From positions 1 through 45,867 of the forward strand of contig NZ_BCRE01000001.1 in NCBI RefSeq assembly GCF_001552435.1: 45,867 nucleotides of DNA, written 5' to 3'. The notes under the pieces are model-generated. The model was not told the origin of the DNA. It saw nothing but the letters and a program-made list of their open reading frames with translations, and searched no databases. This DNA is from Kribbia dieselivorans NBRC 106261. GTDB taxonomy: Bacteria > Actinomycetota > Actinomycetes > Actinomycetales > Dermatophilaceae. Positions 16,740 to 26,592 of the stretch are shown in pieces; position 1 is the first letter of the stretch, and each line of letters opens with the position of its first letter. Both the position numbers and the translations under genes were made by a program.

Positions 16740-17566
16740 ATGGATCCGCATCCGCTCACGGGGCAACTGTTCGACTCGCCCGTGCCACCCGGCACTGGCT
16801 GGCCGGGGGATCCGGCGACGAACGAGACTCCGGTCGCGCATGACGAGGCCGAGGTCATCGACCTGGCCGCCTCGGCGACGAGCATCACCGAGGTGGACGC
16901 CCGGGTGTCGGTGTGCCGGGCCTGCCCGCGGCTCGTGGAGTGGCGTGAGTCGGTCGCCATCGACGGGCGGCGGGCCTCGTTCGCCGACCAGCCTTACTGG
17001 GGGCGGCCCGGGCCGTCGTTCGGCGATCCGGCGGCGTCCCGGCTCATCGTCGGGCTCGCCCGGCGGCCAACGGCACGAACCGGACGGGCCGGATGTTCAC
17101 CGGCGACCGCTCCGGGGACTGGCTCTTCGCGTCGCTGTACCGCACCGGGTACGCCAATCAACCGACCGCCGTGGCCGCCGGGGACGGGCTGGAACTCACG
17201 GGGATCCGGCTGGTCGCATCGGTGCGATGTGCCCCACCGGGCAACGCCCCGACGGCCGACGAAAAGGCCACCTGCGCGCACTGGCTCGATCGCGATCTGA
17301 CGCTGACGGTCGCGAGCGAGACCGGACTCGACACGATCATGGCCCTGGGTGGCATCGCCTGGGAGGCTGTGCTGAAGACCGCGCGCCGGCTCGGGTGGGA
17401 AGTGCCCCGGCCGAAGCCGAAGTTTGGGCATGCCGCGGAAGTGATGCTGCCGCGCCCCGACGGGGGAGCGGTGCGGCTGGTCGGCTGCTACCACGTCAGC
17501 CCGCACAACACCTCGACGGGGCGGCTGACCCAGCCGATGCTCGACGACGTCCTCCGCAGCCTCTGA
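16740..17566 (+). pseudogene. Family-5 (UdgB-like) uracil-DNA glycosylase, frameshifted
   Basis: Base-excision repair enzyme removing uracil from DNA, with a [4Fe-4S] cluster. ATG 16740 has AGGGAGG at 16728-16734. Frame one runs [14 protein letters not shown]... to LIVGLA. The family motif [19 protein letters not shown] is then split: it is restored by adding one C to the CCC run at 17059-17061, after which the second frame reads to a TGA at 17566. All four cluster cysteines are present ([21 protein letters not shown]) and the C-terminal CYHVSPHNTSTGRLT motif is intact, so only this single base is wrong. Either a recent pseudogene or a sequencing/assembly error in a homopolymer. No slippery site or pseudoknot suggests programmed frameshifting. 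Confidence 0.85.
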
Positions 17567-17573
17567 GTACCTC

Positions 17574-17636
17574 CGCCGAGTGGTCAATCCTTGTGACGTA
17601 AGCCGACGTTACGTCGCAAGGATTGACCAGTCGGCG
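17574..17636. repeat. Long inverted repeat, CGCCGAG-ended family, copy B
   Basis: 28-nt arms at 17574-17601 and 17609-17636 match at 26 of 28 positions around GCCGACG. The left arm begins CGCCGAGTGGTCAATCC. It sits between the stop codons of the convergent glycosylase remnant and parC, so a bidirectional terminator role is natural, but the stem is unusually long and lacks a T-run. Outer ends are shared with copies at 16640 and 29516. Confidence 0.75.
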
Positions 17637-17657
17637 TGAGGTGGAGGGAAGCCGGGG

Positions 17658-20123
17658 TCAGGGGCGGGGGCGAACCCAGCCGATGCCGGCGATGACGGCA
17701 GTGACCGGCGCCCCGGACCCGTCGCGCTTGGTGTCCGCGGCGGGCAGGTCCACGGCCGAACCGTCCGCCGCCGAGGCCCGCGCGCCCGCGGCGCCGACCC
17801 AGGCCTTGGCCAGGGTGTCCTCCCCGCGCAGGAACCGGTGGGTGCGCACACCACCGGTGGCCCGCCCCTTGCTCGGGTACTCCGCGAAATCGGTGACCTT
17901 GAGCGAATGGGAGCCGTCGTCGAGCAGGGTCTCGGCCGCGCCGGCCGCCGTCACGACGATGTTCTCCGCCTCCGGGTCCACGGCACCGAAGAAGATGACG
18001 TGCTGCCCGGCGGCCAGCTTGATGCCGGCCACGCCACCGCCGCCGCGGCCCTGCGGGCGCACCGACTCCGCGGAGAAGCGCAGCAGGTTCGCGTCCGAGG
18101 TGACGAAGACGAGATCCTCGGAGCCGTCGACCAACTCGACCGCGCCGACGACGACGTCATCGTCCTTGAGCGCGATGACCTCCCAATCGGCGTTGCGTTC
18201 GGAGGGGAACTCCTGCGTGACGCGCTTGACGACACCGTTGCGGGTGCCGAGCGCCAGGCCGGGGGAGTCGGGATCGAAGGAGCCCAGCGCGAGCGGCTTC
18301 TCGTCGGGAGCCAGGTCGACGTAGACCCCCGCCGGTGCACCGCCGGCCAGCGACGGCGCTCCGGCCGATGGCGGCAGGTGCGGCAGTTCGACGGCCGACA
18401 TGCGAATCATCCGCCCGGTCGAGGTGACCAACCCGAACGTGCCGCGCGCCGTGGTGCGCACCGCCGACACGATCGCGTCGTGCGGGGCGCGGGGCCCGTC
18501 GGTGGGCACCGGGTCGCCGTCGGTCGTGCGGGCCAGCAGCCCGGTCGACGAGAGCAGCACCCAGCACGGCTCGTCGGGCACCTCCAACGGCGCGGCCGTC
18601 GACTTCTCCTCACCGGAGGACTCGAGCAGCACCGTGCGCCGCGGCGTCCCGTGGGTCTTCGCGACGTCGGCGAGCTCGCTGGAGACCAGCCGCAGCAGCA
18701 CGCCCGTGTCGCCGAGGATCTCCTCGAGCTCGGCGATTGCCGCGAGCAGCTCGGCCTTCTCGGCCTCGAGCTCGATGAGGCTGAACCTCGTCAGGCGCCG
18801 AAGCTGCAGGTCGAGGATGTACGTCGCCTGGAGCTCGCTGAGCTCGAACACGGTCATCAACCGCGACCGGGCCTGCGCCGCGTCGTCGCTGGAACGGATC
18901 AGCTGGATGACCTCGTCGATGTCGAGGATCGCGAGGAGCAGGCCCTCGACGAGGTGCAGCCGCTCGCGGCGCTTGCGCAACCGGTACTCCGTGCGGCGGC
19001 GTACGACGTCGGTGCGGAAGTCGACGTAGACGCGCAGCAGGTCCTTCAGACCCAGCGTGCGCGGCGTGCCGTCGACGAGGGCGACGTTGTTGATGCCGAA
19101 CGAATCCTCCATCGGCGTGAGCTTGTACAGCTGCTCCAGCACGGCCTCGGGGTTGAAGCCGTTCTTGATCTCGATGACCAGTTGCATGCCGTTCTCACGG
19201 TCCGAGAGGTCCTTGATGTCCGCGATGCCCTGCAGCTTCTTCGACTGCACATGCGTCTTGACCTTCTCGATGACCTTCTCCGGGCCGACCATGTACGGCA
19301 ACTCGGTGACGATGATGCCCATACGCCGCGCACTGGTCTTCTCGATGCGCGCCGTGGCCCGGGTCTTGAAGGTGCCGCGGCCGGTGGCGTAGGCGTCGCG
19401 GATGCCGTCCAGTCCGACGATCCGGCCGCCGCCGGGCAGATCGGGGCCGGGCACGAACTTCATCAGGTCGTCCAGCGAACAGTCGGGGTTGGCGATCAGG
19501 TGCCGCGCCGCGCCGATGACCTCGACGAGGTTGTGGCTGGGCATGTTCGTGGCCATGCCCACGGCGATCCCGGTCGTGCCGTTGACGAGCAGGTTCGGGT
19601 ACGCCGCCGGCAGCACGTCGGGCTGGGTCAACTGGTCGTCGTAGTTGGGGACGAAGTCGACGGTGTCCTCATCGAGGCCGGTGACCATGAGCAGCGCGGC
19701 CGGAGCCATGCGCGCCTCGGTGTACCGACTCGCGGCCGGGCCGTCGTCGAGCGAGCCGAAGTTGCCGTGGCCGTCGACCAGTGGCAGGCGCATCGCGAAG
19801 GGCTGAGCCAACCGCACGATGGCGTCGTAGATGGCGGAGTCACCGTGCGGGTGGTACTTGCCCATGACCTCGCCGACGACGCGGGAGGACTTGACGTGAC
19901 CGCGATCCGGCCGCAGGCCCATCTCGGACATCGCGTAGAGGATGCGGCGATGGACCGGCTTCAACCCATCGCGCGCATCGGGCAACGCGCGCGAGTGGAT
20001 CACCGAGACGGCGTACTCGAGGAAGGCCCCCTGCATCTCATCGGCAACATCGATGTCGACGATGTTCTCCTCGAAGTCGGGGTCCAGCGGCGGTTTCGAG
20101 GTACGACGGGTCACGTGGGACAT
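17658..20123 (-). CDS. parC: DNA topoisomerase IV/gyrase-type subunit A
   Basis: DNA-breakage subunit of a type IIA topoisomerase. 821 aa from ATG 20121-20123 ([20 protein letters not shown]), with no ribosome site. The reading frame stays open upstream but only as antisense of the acetyltransferase gene. Breakage-reunion domain: [28 protein letters not shown], and the catalytic tyrosine in [15 protein letters not shown]; the quinolone-region helix reads [17 protein letters not shown] coiled-coil gate follows (about residues 340-460). The C-terminal beta-pinwheel has a degenerate GyrA-box-like [12 protein letters not shown], consistent with ParC. Convergent with parE, with the glycosylase remnant and repeat B between them. 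Confidence 0.93.
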   Translation of the reverse strand: MSHVTRRTSKPPLDPDFEENIVDIDVADEMQGAFLEYAVSVIHSRALPDARDGLKPVHRRILYAMSEMGLRPDRGHVKSSRVVGEVMGKYHPHGDSAIYDAIVRLAQPFAMRLPLVDGHGNFGSLDDGPAASRYTEARMAPAALLMVTGLDEDTVDFVPNYDDQLTQPDVLPAAYPNLLVNGTTGIAVGMATNMPSHNLVEVIGAARHLIANPDCSLDDLMKFVPGPDLPGGGRIVGLDGIRDAYATGRGTFKTRATARIEKTSARRMGIIVTELPYMVGPEKVIEKVKTHVQSKKLQGIADIKDLSDRENGMQLVIEIKNGFNPEAVLEQLYKLTPMEDSFGINNVALVDGTPRTLGLKDLLRVYVDFRTDVVRRRTEYRLRKRRERLHLVEGLLLAILDIDEVIQLIRSSDDAAQARSRLMTVFELSELQATYILDLQLRRLTRFSLIELEAEKAELLAAIAELEEILGDTGVLLRLVSSELADVAKTHGTPRRTVLLESSGEEKSTAAPLEVPDEPCWVLLSSTGLLARTTDGDPVPTDGPRAPHDAIVSAVRTTARGTFGLVTSTGRMIRMSAVELPHLPPSAGAPSLAGGAPAGVYVDLAPDEKPLALGSFDPDSPGLALGTRNGVVKRVTQEFPSERNADWEVIALKDDDVVVGAVELVDGSEDLVFVTSDANLLRFSAESVRPQGRGGGGVAGIKLAAGQHVIFFGAVDPEAENIVVTAAGAAETLLDDGSHSLKVTDFAEYPSKGRATGGVRTHRFLRGEDTLAKAWVGAAGARASAADGSAVDLPAADTKRDGSGAPVTAVIAGIGWVRPRP

Positions 20124-20171
20124 GTTAACGATGCCTGTCCGCTTCACCGTGGAGCATGACAGCATGGCGCC

Positions 20172-22958
20172 ATGACCGATACCGCATTGCCCGATGCCGC
20201 ACTGCCCGACGGTTACCCGGCCCAGGCGGAGGCCGACGTCGTCCTGCGGGACGGGAGCGTGGCACACGTTCGCCCCATTCGCCCCGACGACACCGAGGCA
20301 CTGCACGCGTTCCACAACGCGCAGTCCGACGAATCGATCTACCTGCGCTTCTTCGCGCCCATGAAGCGCATCTCGAACCGCGACATGAAGCGGTTCACCG
20401 AGGTCGACTACGAGGACCGGATGGCGCTGGTGGCCACGATCCGCGACGAGATCATCGGGGTCGGGCGCTACGACAAGGTCGGGGAGACCTCGGCCGAGGT
20501 CGCCTTCAACATCTCCGACCACTACCACGGCAAGGGCATCGGGTCGGTCATGCTCGAACACCTCGCCGCCATCGCCCAGGAGCACGGTCTGAGCGAGTTC
20601 GTCGCGGAGGTGCTGCCGCAGAACCGCAAGATGCTCAACGTCTTCACCGACGCCGGGTACACCATCGAGCGTCACTTCGAGGATGGCGTGGTGCACGTCT
20701 CCTTCGCCATCCACCCGACGCGCAAGTCCCAGGCGGTGCGCTTCGCGCGGGAGCACCGTGCGGAGTCCAAGAGCATCCAGGGCCTGCTCAATCCCGCCTC
20801 CGTCGTCTTCGTCGGAGCCTCGCGGCGCGAACGCAACGTTGGCCACCAGGTGCTGCGCCACATCGTCGAGACACGCTTCACCGGCCGGCTCGAGGTGATC
20901 CACCCGGAGGTCGACGAGATCCTCGGCGTGCCCACGGTGAGGTCGCTGGCCGACCTCGAGGGCCCGATCGACCTGGCAGTCGTGGCGGTGCCGGCCCAGG
21001 CGGTCGGGGCGCTGGTGCCCGAACTGGCCCGGCTCGGGGTCAAGGGCATGTGCGTCATCTCGTCCGGGTTCGCCGAGACCGGACCCGAGGGGCTCGAACT
21101 CCAACTCGATCTCGTGCGTGACCTGCGCGACAACGGGATGCGCCTGGTCGGGCCCAACTCGTTCGGGTTGATCAACAACAGCGACGCGATCCGGCTCAAC
21201 GCCACGCTGTCGCCGATCGTGCCGCCGCGCGGCCGGTTCGGGATCTTCTCGCAGTCGGGGGCGCTCGCGCTGGCGGTCCTGGACTCCGCCGACCGGCGCA
21301 ACCTCGGGGTGTCGACGTTCGCCTCGGCCGGCAACCGCGCCGACGTCTCCGGCAACGACCTCATGCAGTACTGGATCGACGATGACGAGACCCAGGCCGT
21401 GGGCATGTACCTCGAATCGATGGGCAACCCACGCAAGTTCACCCGCATCGCGCGCATGCTCTCGGCCCAGAAGCCGGTCATCGTCGTGAAGTCGACGTTG
21501 ACCGCGTTCTCGACGCCGCCGGGTCAGACGGTGCGCGCGAGCAAGGCCAGTCCTGCGGCGATGGATCAGGTGCTCAACCAATCCGGCGTGGTGCGTGTCG
21601 AGAGCATCCGCGAGATGTTCGACGTCGCGCAGTTGGTGTTGCACCAGTCCCTGCCGGCGGGCAACCGCGTCGCGGTCGTGTGCAACTCGGCCCAACTCGG
21701 AGCCGTGACGGCCGACTCGTGCGTGGCCCGCGGGCTCGACGTGACGCATGGCCCGGTCGCGGTGCACGCCGAGGCCGACGGAGCGGCGTTCCGCCAGGCC
21801 CTCGATGCGGCGTTCGACGATCCGTTCGTCGACTCGGTGGTGGCGTGCTTCATCCCGCCGCTGGTGACGCTCGAGGAGGAGGTCGTGCGCGCGGTGCGCG
21901 AGGCCGCCGGTCGGTCGGACAAGCCCTGTGTCGCGACGTTGCTCGGGCTGGCCGGGGTCGATGGTGCCCATGACGACCACATGCTGACGGAGGTCGGTGG
22001 GGACGAGGTGAGTGACGACGCTCCGGTGAGTGACGAGGCTCCGGCCAGCGGCAAGGACGGGGACGGCGACGCCGCCCGCGTCGGCGTGACGAACTACGGC
22101 GTCGTCCAGGCGATCCCGCTCTACCCGTTGCCCGACGACGCGGTCCGCGCGTTGGCCAAGGTCACGGAGTACGGCGCGTGGCGGTCCAAGGACCGCGGCG
22201 AGTTCGTCGTGCCCCGGGGCCTGGACCGGCGCAAGGCGAGGGAGATCATCGACGGTCTGCTCGACGAGGATCCGGACGGTCGGGCCCTGACCGACGACGA
22301 GTCGGCTGCGTTGCTCGCGTGCTATGGCATCAAGTTGTGGCGCCGCATCGAGGTGCACAACGCGGAGGAGGCCGTCGCCGCCGCCGACGAACTCGGCTAC
22401 CCGGTGGTGCTCAAGTCGCTCTCCCCGTTGGTGCGTGGCTCCTCCCTCATCAACGGGGTGCGTACCGACCTGACCTCGGCGGGCATGATGCGCCAGGCGT
22501 TCGAGACGCTCGACCGGCGGTTGGCGCCGTTGCAGGCCAACCAGTTCGTCGTGCAGGGGATGGCCCCGACCGGCGTCCCGTGTGTCCTGTCGACGACCGA
22601 GGATCCGGCCTTTGGGCCGCTCATCTCGTTCGCGGTGGCCGGGGCCACGCGTGACCTGCTCGATGACATCGGGTACCGCGTGCCACCGCTGACCGACGTC
22701 GACATCCAAGAACTCATCGGCTCGATCAAGGCCGCGCCGCTGCTGGACGGGCATCAGGGTCTGCCGCCGGTCGATCGACGCGAACTGGCCGATGTCATCG
22801 CCCGCGTGTCCGTCCTCACCGACGACATCCCCGAGCTGGCATCGCTCGAGCTGAACCCGGTCATGGCCCACGGGCACCGCGCCGATGTGCTCGGGTGCCA
22901 GGCGATGCTCGCCCCGCCGGACCGGCGCGTCGACCCGGGGCGTCGCTCGATGACGTGA
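20172..22958 (+). CDS. GNAT acetyltransferase fused to acyl-CoA-synthetase (NDP-forming)-like domains
   Basis: 928 aa. Order: GNAT domain at residues about 20-175 ([20 protein letters not shown], acetyl-CoA loop [17 protein letters not shown]); a CoA-binding Rossmann domain from about 195 ([18 protein letters not shown]); succinyl-CoA-ligase-like domains ([19 protein letters not shown]); then an ATP-grasp domain from about 690 ([35 protein letters not shown]). Proteins of this build are Pat-type protein lysine acetyltransferases, known to acetylate acyl-CoA synthetases; the synthetase part is usually regulatory or degenerate. An acidic low-complexity segment (near nt 21985-22075, [17 protein letters not shown]) interrupts the second half. 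Divergent from parC with a 48-nt spacer. Confidence 0.9.
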   Translation: MTDTALPDAALPDGYPAQAEADVVLRDGSVAHVRPIRPDDTEALHAFHNAQSDESIYLRFFAPMKRISNRDMKRFTEVDYEDRMALVATIRDEIIGVGRYDKVGETSAEVAFNISDHYHGKGIGSVMLEHLAAIAQEHGLSEFVAEVLPQNRKMLNVFTDAGYTIERHFEDGVVHVSFAIHPTRKSQAVRFAREHRAESKSIQGLLNPASVVFVGASRRERNVGHQVLRHIVETRFTGRLEVIHPEVDEILGVPTVRSLADLEGPIDLAVVAVPAQAVGALVPELARLGVKGMCVISSGFAETGPEGLELQLDLVRDLRDNGMRLVGPNSFGLINNSDAIRLNATLSPIVPPRGRFGIFSQSGALALAVLDSADRRNLGVSTFASAGNRADVSGNDLMQYWIDDDETQAVGMYLESMGNPRKFTRIARMLSAQKPVIVVKSTLTAFSTPPGQTVRASKASPAAMDQVLNQSGVVRVESIREMFDVAQLVLHQSLPAGNRVAVVCNSAQLGAVTADSCVARGLDVTHGPVAVHAEADGAAFRQALDAAFDDPFVDSVVACFIPPLVTLEEEVVRAVREAAGRSDKPCVATLLGLAGVDGAHDDHMLTEVGGDEVSDDAPVSDEAPASGKDGDGDAARVGVTNYGVVQAIPLYPLPDDAVRALAKVTEYGAWRSKDRGEFVVPRGLDRRKAREIIDGLLDEDPDGRALTDDESAALLACYGIKLWRRIEVHNAEEAVAAADELGYPVVLKSLSPLVRGSSLINGVRTDLTSAGMMRQAFETLDRRLAPLQANQFVVQGMAPTGVPCVLSTTEDPAFGPLISFAVAGATRDLLDDIGYRVPPLTDVDIQELIGSIKAAPLLDGHQGLPPVDRRELADVIARVSVLTDDIPELASLELNPVMAHGHRADVLGCQAMLAPPDRRVDPGRRSMT

Positions 22959-23027
22959 GGGCCGGTGGGCGTCGCGTCTGTGGATGACGTGACGACCATC
23001 TCGGTGCGGTGGGGCACAATGGCGATC

Positions 23028-23621
23028 ATGCCGTCTGCTTCATTGGACCTGACCACGATCACGCTCCCCGACGAGCTCACCGCCGAGATCGAGCGGGCCG
23101 GGTACCATCCGGCGATCGTGGCCGACGTCATCAAGGCGGCCATCGGCACCGAGGTACCCGGGGCGCACCTGGTGCATCAGGAGACGACGTTCGACCAGAA
23201 CGTCATTCGCCGCCACGTCACCGTGCTCGTCGTCACCGCGACCCGCTTGGTCATCGTCCACGCCGACGACCACGACGACCCGATGGGGCGCGACAGCGTC
23301 GCGACCGCGACGAGCGAGTCGATCCCGCTCACGGCGATCCGTGGCGTCATGCTCACGCACGTCGTGCCGAACCCGGGGCAGTACACGCCCGGCTCGCTGG
23401 GCCGCGAGGTCACGCTGACGATCGGTTGGGGCACGGTCTCGAGAATCGACCTGCTGCCGGCCGCCTGCTCGGACCCGAACTGCGAAGCCGACCACGGCTA
23501 CGACGGCACGATCACCGCCGACGACATCGCGCTGCGCATCAGCGCCGAGGCCGACGGACCCGACGCCCTCTCACGGGCCATGGCCTTCGCCCGCGTGCTC
23601 TCGACCCTCGTCGGGCGCTGA
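23028..23621 (+). CDS. DUF5998 family protein
   Basis: 197 aa from ATG 23028; ATG 23019 is a possible alternative. Family signatures: [61 protein letters not shown] and [21 protein letters not shown]. The fold looks like a mixed alpha/beta, PH-like domain, with one Cys pair (CSDPNC). Upstream, CACAAT at 23015-23020 lies 7 nt before ATG 23028 and would suit a leaderless transcript; there is no ribosome site. In actinobacteria this gene sits next to the phosphodiesterase-type gene and sepH, as here (3-nt gap to the next gene). Function unknown. Confidence 0.85.
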   Translation: MPSASLDLTTITLPDELTAEIERAGYHPAIVADVIKAAIGTEVPGAHLVHQETTFDQNVIRRHVTVLVVTATRLVIVHADDHDDPMGRDSVATATSESIPLTAIRGVMLTHVVPNPGQYTPGSLGREVTLTIGWGTVSRIDLLPAACSDPNCEADHGYDGTITADDIALRISAEADGPDALSRAMAFARVLSTLVGR

Positions 23622-23624
23622 CCC

Positions 23625-24794
23625 GTGGTCGGTCCCTTCACCCCGATCGTTCCGGAGTACGGTCCGCTCAACCTGTCGAGTCTGCTTCCGCAGGTCGGGC
23701 GGTCGCTCGGCGTGCGCGGGCTCGTCGACGAGTCGAGCCTGGTCGGTGAGGCGAACTCCGGGTGGGCGCCGCTCGTGCCCGTCAAGCGTTCGGTCGTCGT
23801 GCTCGTCGACGGGCTCGGCGCCGAGCTGCTGGCCCGGCGTGGTGGGCATGCGCCGTTCCTGCGCTCGCTGATGCCGGGTGGCCGGCCGGCTCAGGTGGGG
23901 TTCCCGTCGACGACGGCGACGTCCATGGGGTCGTTCGGGACCGGGCTGACCCCGGGCCGGCACGGTCTGGTCGGCTGGGAGGTCCTCGACCCGGCGACCG
24001 ATCAGGTCTTCAACGAACTCTCCTGGGAAGGCGGGCCGGCGCCGCGGCTGTGGCAGCCGCACGAGACCGTCTTCCAGGCCTGCGAACAGGCGGGGGTGTC
24101 GGTGACGCGCATCGGGCCGGGGCACTTCGACGGCTCCGGGCTGACCGAGTCGGCCCTGCGCGGCGGACGGTTCGTGGCGGCGAAGTCACTCTCGGAACGG
24201 GTCGACGCGACCGTGTCGGCCCTGCGCAACTCACAGCGGGCACTGGTGTACCTCTACTGGGGCGACATCGACATGGTCGGGCACGTCCACGGGTGTGAGT
24301 CGCCGCAGTGGGGCGCCGAACTCGAATCGGTCGACGCAGAACTGCAGCGTCTGGCCCGGCTGCTGCCCAAGGCGACGTCGATGCACATCACGGCCGACCA
24401 CGGCATGGTTGACGTGCCGATGGCCAACCGGCTCGATCTGGCCCATGAGCCGGACCTCGACGCCGGGGTTCGGCGGCTCGCCGGTGACCCCCGTGCGGTG
24501 CAGTTGCACGCGGAGCCCGGTGCCGCCGACGACGTCATCGCGACGTGGCGCGAGCGGCTGGGGGAGCGCGCCGTCGTGCTCTCCCGCGAGGCGGCCATCG
24601 CCGACGGCTGGTTCGGTCCGACGAGCATGGACGTCGCGAACCGGATCGGCGAGATCATCGTCGCCATGGGACCGGACCTCGCGGTCGTCGACTCCCGGCA
24701 CCACCGTCCCGAGTTCCTGGCGCTCCTGGGGCACCACGGGTCGCTCACCTCCGCGGAACTGTCGATTCCGTGGCTGGTGGTCGAGCCGGAGTAG
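23625..24794 (+). CDS. Alkaline-phosphatase-superfamily phosphodiesterase/nucleotide pyrophosphatase-like
   Basis: 389 aa, GTG 23625 three bases after the DUF5998 stop, so probably coupled. Metal ligands and nucleophile follow the type-I phosphodiesterase/nucleotide pyrophosphatase pattern: SVVVLVDGLGAELLARR (first Asp), FPSTTATSMGSFGTGLTPG (Thr nucleophile), YLYWGDIDMVGHVHG and ITADHGMVDVP (Asp/His pair), with LGHHGSLTSAE near the end. No signal peptide or membrane segment, so likely cytoplasmic. Substrate unknown. The gene is convergent with sepH, with a GC-rich hairpin at 24805-24828 between them. Confidence 0.88.
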   Translation: MVGPFTPIVPEYGPLNLSSLLPQVGRSLGVRGLVDESSLVGEANSGWAPLVPVKRSVVVLVDGLGAELLARRGGHAPFLRSLMPGGRPAQVGFPSTTATSMGSFGTGLTPGRHGLVGWEVLDPATDQVFNELSWEGGPAPRLWQPHETVFQACEQAGVSVTRIGPGHFDGSGLTESALRGGRFVAAKSLSERVDATVSALRNSQRALVYLYWGDIDMVGHVHGCESPQWGAELESVDAELQRLARLLPKATSMHITADHGMVDVPMANRLDLAHEPDLDAGVRRLAGDPRAVQLHAEPGAADDVIATWRERLGERAVVLSREAAIADGWFGPTSMDVANRIGEIIVAMGPDLAVVDSRHHRPEFLALLGHHGSLTSAELSIPWLVVEPE

Positions 24795-24804
24795 CGCCGT
24801 CGGG

Positions 24805-24828
24805 GCCGGCCGGGGTGCTCCGGTCGGC
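24805..24828. terminator. GC-rich hairpin between convergent genes
   Basis: GCCGGCCGG (24805-24813) pairs with CCGGTCGGC (24820-24828) around GGTGCT with one G-T pair. It touches the stop codon of sepH. A short stem without a T-run, so terminator function is only probable from its position between two convergent genes. Confidence 0.5.
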
Positions 24829-25742
24829 TAGGAGCGGCCCGAACCGCCGAACATCACGTCGTCCCAGCTCGGCACGGACGGGCGACCCTTGCGGGGCTTG
24901 GCCTCGGGCTTCGGGGTCGGCCGCGCCGCGGCGGGCTCCGCCTCGGGTGTGGGTTTCGTCTCGGGTGGGGGTGCAGGCTCAGGCTTGGGCTCGGCCCCGG
25001 GGCCACGTCGACGCCCGCGACGACTCCGCGCTCCGGAATGCTGTTTCATCGTCGTGATGAGATCGGCGGGATCGGGCCGGTGTCGCAGGCCGCCGGTGGC
25101 CTCGACGTCATAGACCGGGGTGTCCGGACGGGCCGTGTGCGGCGACGGGATGACCCCGTCCTCGACCTCCTCGGTGAGCCAGCGCGCCTCATCGTTGCGC
25201 GGAACGACCGTCATCGCCTGCGGGTCGAAGAACCACGACGCGACGCGGCTGCGCCCTCCGGCCGGGAATTCCACCGATACGGTCCAATGCCCGTCGTGCG
25301 TGCGCGCGGAATCCCAGCGCGCCAGATCCCGTTCGACACCGCGCTCCACCAGCCGCGATTCAACCCGTTCGATCAACGTCTCGGTGCGTGACCGCGCTCC
25401 GGGCTTGGAGGTGATGCGCAGGGGCACACGCTGCGCCCGGGAGGCGTAGTACTCGCGCTCGGCCACGACCGGGCCCTCGTAGCGAATGACCTTCTCCACC
25501 GGCCAGCCGGTCCGTTCGGCGACCTCCTCGGCGGTCATGCCCTGCCGGATCATCTGCTGGATGTCCTTGGGCCGAATCGAGTTGTCCATCTCGATCTGGA
25601 TCTGACCCAGGCGCGGCCGATCCCGCCGTGCCGCAGCCCTCAGCGCCTCGTCGATGGGCACCCGGTAGCGCTCGCCGGAGTCATCGACGAGCAGCAGGTG
25701 GATTCCGTCGGCGTGCACGCCGATGAGGCGCAGGTCGTGCAT
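24828..25742 (-). CDS. sepH: Septation protein SepH (DUF3071)
   Basis: Actinobacterial cell-division protein known to bind FtsZ and stimulate assembly of the ring. 304 aa, ATG 25740-25742 with GGGAG on the minus strand. The conserved N-terminal domain includes MHDLRLIGVHADGIHLLL, the helix-turn-helix (IRPKDIQQMIRQGMTAEEVAERT and WPVEKVIRYEGPVVAE) and EREYYASRAQRVPL. It is followed by a proline/glutamate-rich disordered tail (KPEPAPPPETKPTPEAEPAA) and a conserved C-terminal SWDDVMFGG. Gene order with DUF5998 and the phosphodiesterase is the usual actinobacterial neighbourhood. Confidence 0.93.
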   Translation of the reverse strand: MHDLRLIGVHADGIHLLLVDDSGERYRVPIDEALRAAARRDRPRLGQIQIEMDNSIRPKDIQQMIRQGMTAEEVAERTGWPVEKVIRYEGPVVAEREYYASRAQRVPLRITSKPGARSRTETLIERVESRLVERGVERDLARWDSARTHDGHWTVSVEFPAGGRSRVASWFFDPQAMTVVPRNDEARWLTEEVEDGVIPSPHTARPDTPVYDVEATGGLRHRPDPADLITTMKQHSGARSRRGRRRGPGAEPKPEPAPPPETKPTPEAEPAAARPTPKPEAKPRKGRPSVPSWDDVMFGGSGRS

Positions 25743-25837
25743 GTGCTACTCCCGATCGTGGACAGTTCTCCTGACTCTCTCACCTGCGAGGCCCTCCGGC
25801 GGGGACATCCACGCCGTGACCTGCCCGTGCGCGGCGG

Positions 25838-25843
25838 TAACGT
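25838..25843 (+). promoter_or_regulatory. Possible leaderless -10 element of the TRIC-like gene
   Basis: TAACGT fits the actinobacterial TAnnnT consensus and ends 5 nt before GTG 25849 and 11 nt before ATG 25855. No ribosome site is present, so transcription may begin at the start codon. Weak evidence. Confidence 0.35.
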
Positions 25844-25854
25844 GGCCTGTGCTC

Positions 25855-26592
25855 ATGCTCACTGACCAGACCTCGCTGCAGCTCACCGACCAGACCCTGC
25901 TGCAACTCACCCTCGACGTGGTGGGGATCTTCGCGTTTGCGCTCTCGGGTGCCGTCGTGGCCGTGCGGGCGCGACTCGACATCTTCGGGGTACTCGTGTT
26001 GGCCGGCTCGGCCGGGTTGGGCGGAGGCATCCTGCGCGACGTGCTGCTCGGTGCGACCCCGCCGCAGGGGGTCACCGATCCCTGGTACCTCGGCAGCGTC
26101 GTCGCGGCGGCGCTCGTGACGTTCCTCTTCCACGCGCCCTTGGAGCGGGTCTGGTGGCTCGTCGACCGCCTCGACGCCGTCGGCCTGGCCGCGTTCACGG
26201 CCACCGGTGCCATGAAGGCCCTCAATCTCGGAGCGCCGCCGATCACCGCGATCATCCTCGGCACGATCACCGCGGTCGGCGGAGGCATGCTGCGCGACCT
26301 GCTCGCCGGGCAGGTGCCCCAGGTGCTCTCCGGTCAGTACTACGCGCTGCCGTCGTTGGCCGGTGGCACCGTGCTGGTGCTGCTCCACCAGGTCCACCTC
26401 CTGACGCCCATGGCGGTGTGGGCCATCGTCGCCGGCATCTTCCTCGTGCGGATCATCGTCATCCGGCTCGACGTCCACGCGCCGATCGCCCGACTCGTCG
26501 ACCACGGAGCCACGGCGCCGCGCGGTGATGACCCACCCGCCGCTCACGACTCCGACGACCATCCCGACCCGACCACCGGAGACGCCACATGA
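25855..26592 (+). CDS. TRIC/UPF0126 family cation channel
   Basis: 245 aa from ATG 25855 (GTG 25849 is possible if leaderless). Two homologous three-helix repeats with the family's glycine motifs: FGVLVLAGSAGLGGGILRDVLLG in the first and ILGTITAVGGGMLRDLLAG in the second, each followed by further helices; seven membrane segments in all. Prokaryotic TRIC proteins form trimeric monovalent-cation (K+/Na+) channels. The C-terminus is a His/Asp-rich hydrophilic tail (DDPPAAHDSDDHPDP). Its last 4 bases overlap the ferrochelatase start (ATGA), so the two are probably translated from one message, although no functional link is known. Confidence 0.88.
   Translation: MLTDQTSLQLTDQTLLQLTLDVVGIFAFALSGAVVAVRARLDIFGVLVLAGSAGLGGGILRDVLLGATPPQGVTDPWYLGSVVAAALVTFLFHAPLERVWWLVDRLDAVGLAAFTATGAMKALNLGAPPITAIILGTITAVGGGMLRDLLAGQVPQVLSGQYYALPSLAGGTVLVLLHQVHLLTPMAVWAIVAGIFLVRIIVIRLDVHAPIARLVDHGATAPRGDDPPAAHDSDDHPDPTTGDAT

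Noticed and set aside
17050-17070. Programmed frameshift in the uracil-DNA glycosylase
   Set aside because: No X-XXY-YYZ slippery heptamer or downstream pseudoknot seen; a missing C in a short homopolymer is simpler.
20124-22877. Upstream extension of the minus-strand parC frame across the acetyltransferase gene
   Set aside because: It is antisense to a well-supported GNAT/synthetase gene, has His/Arg/Asp/Gln-rich shadow composition, and ParC starts naturally at 20123.
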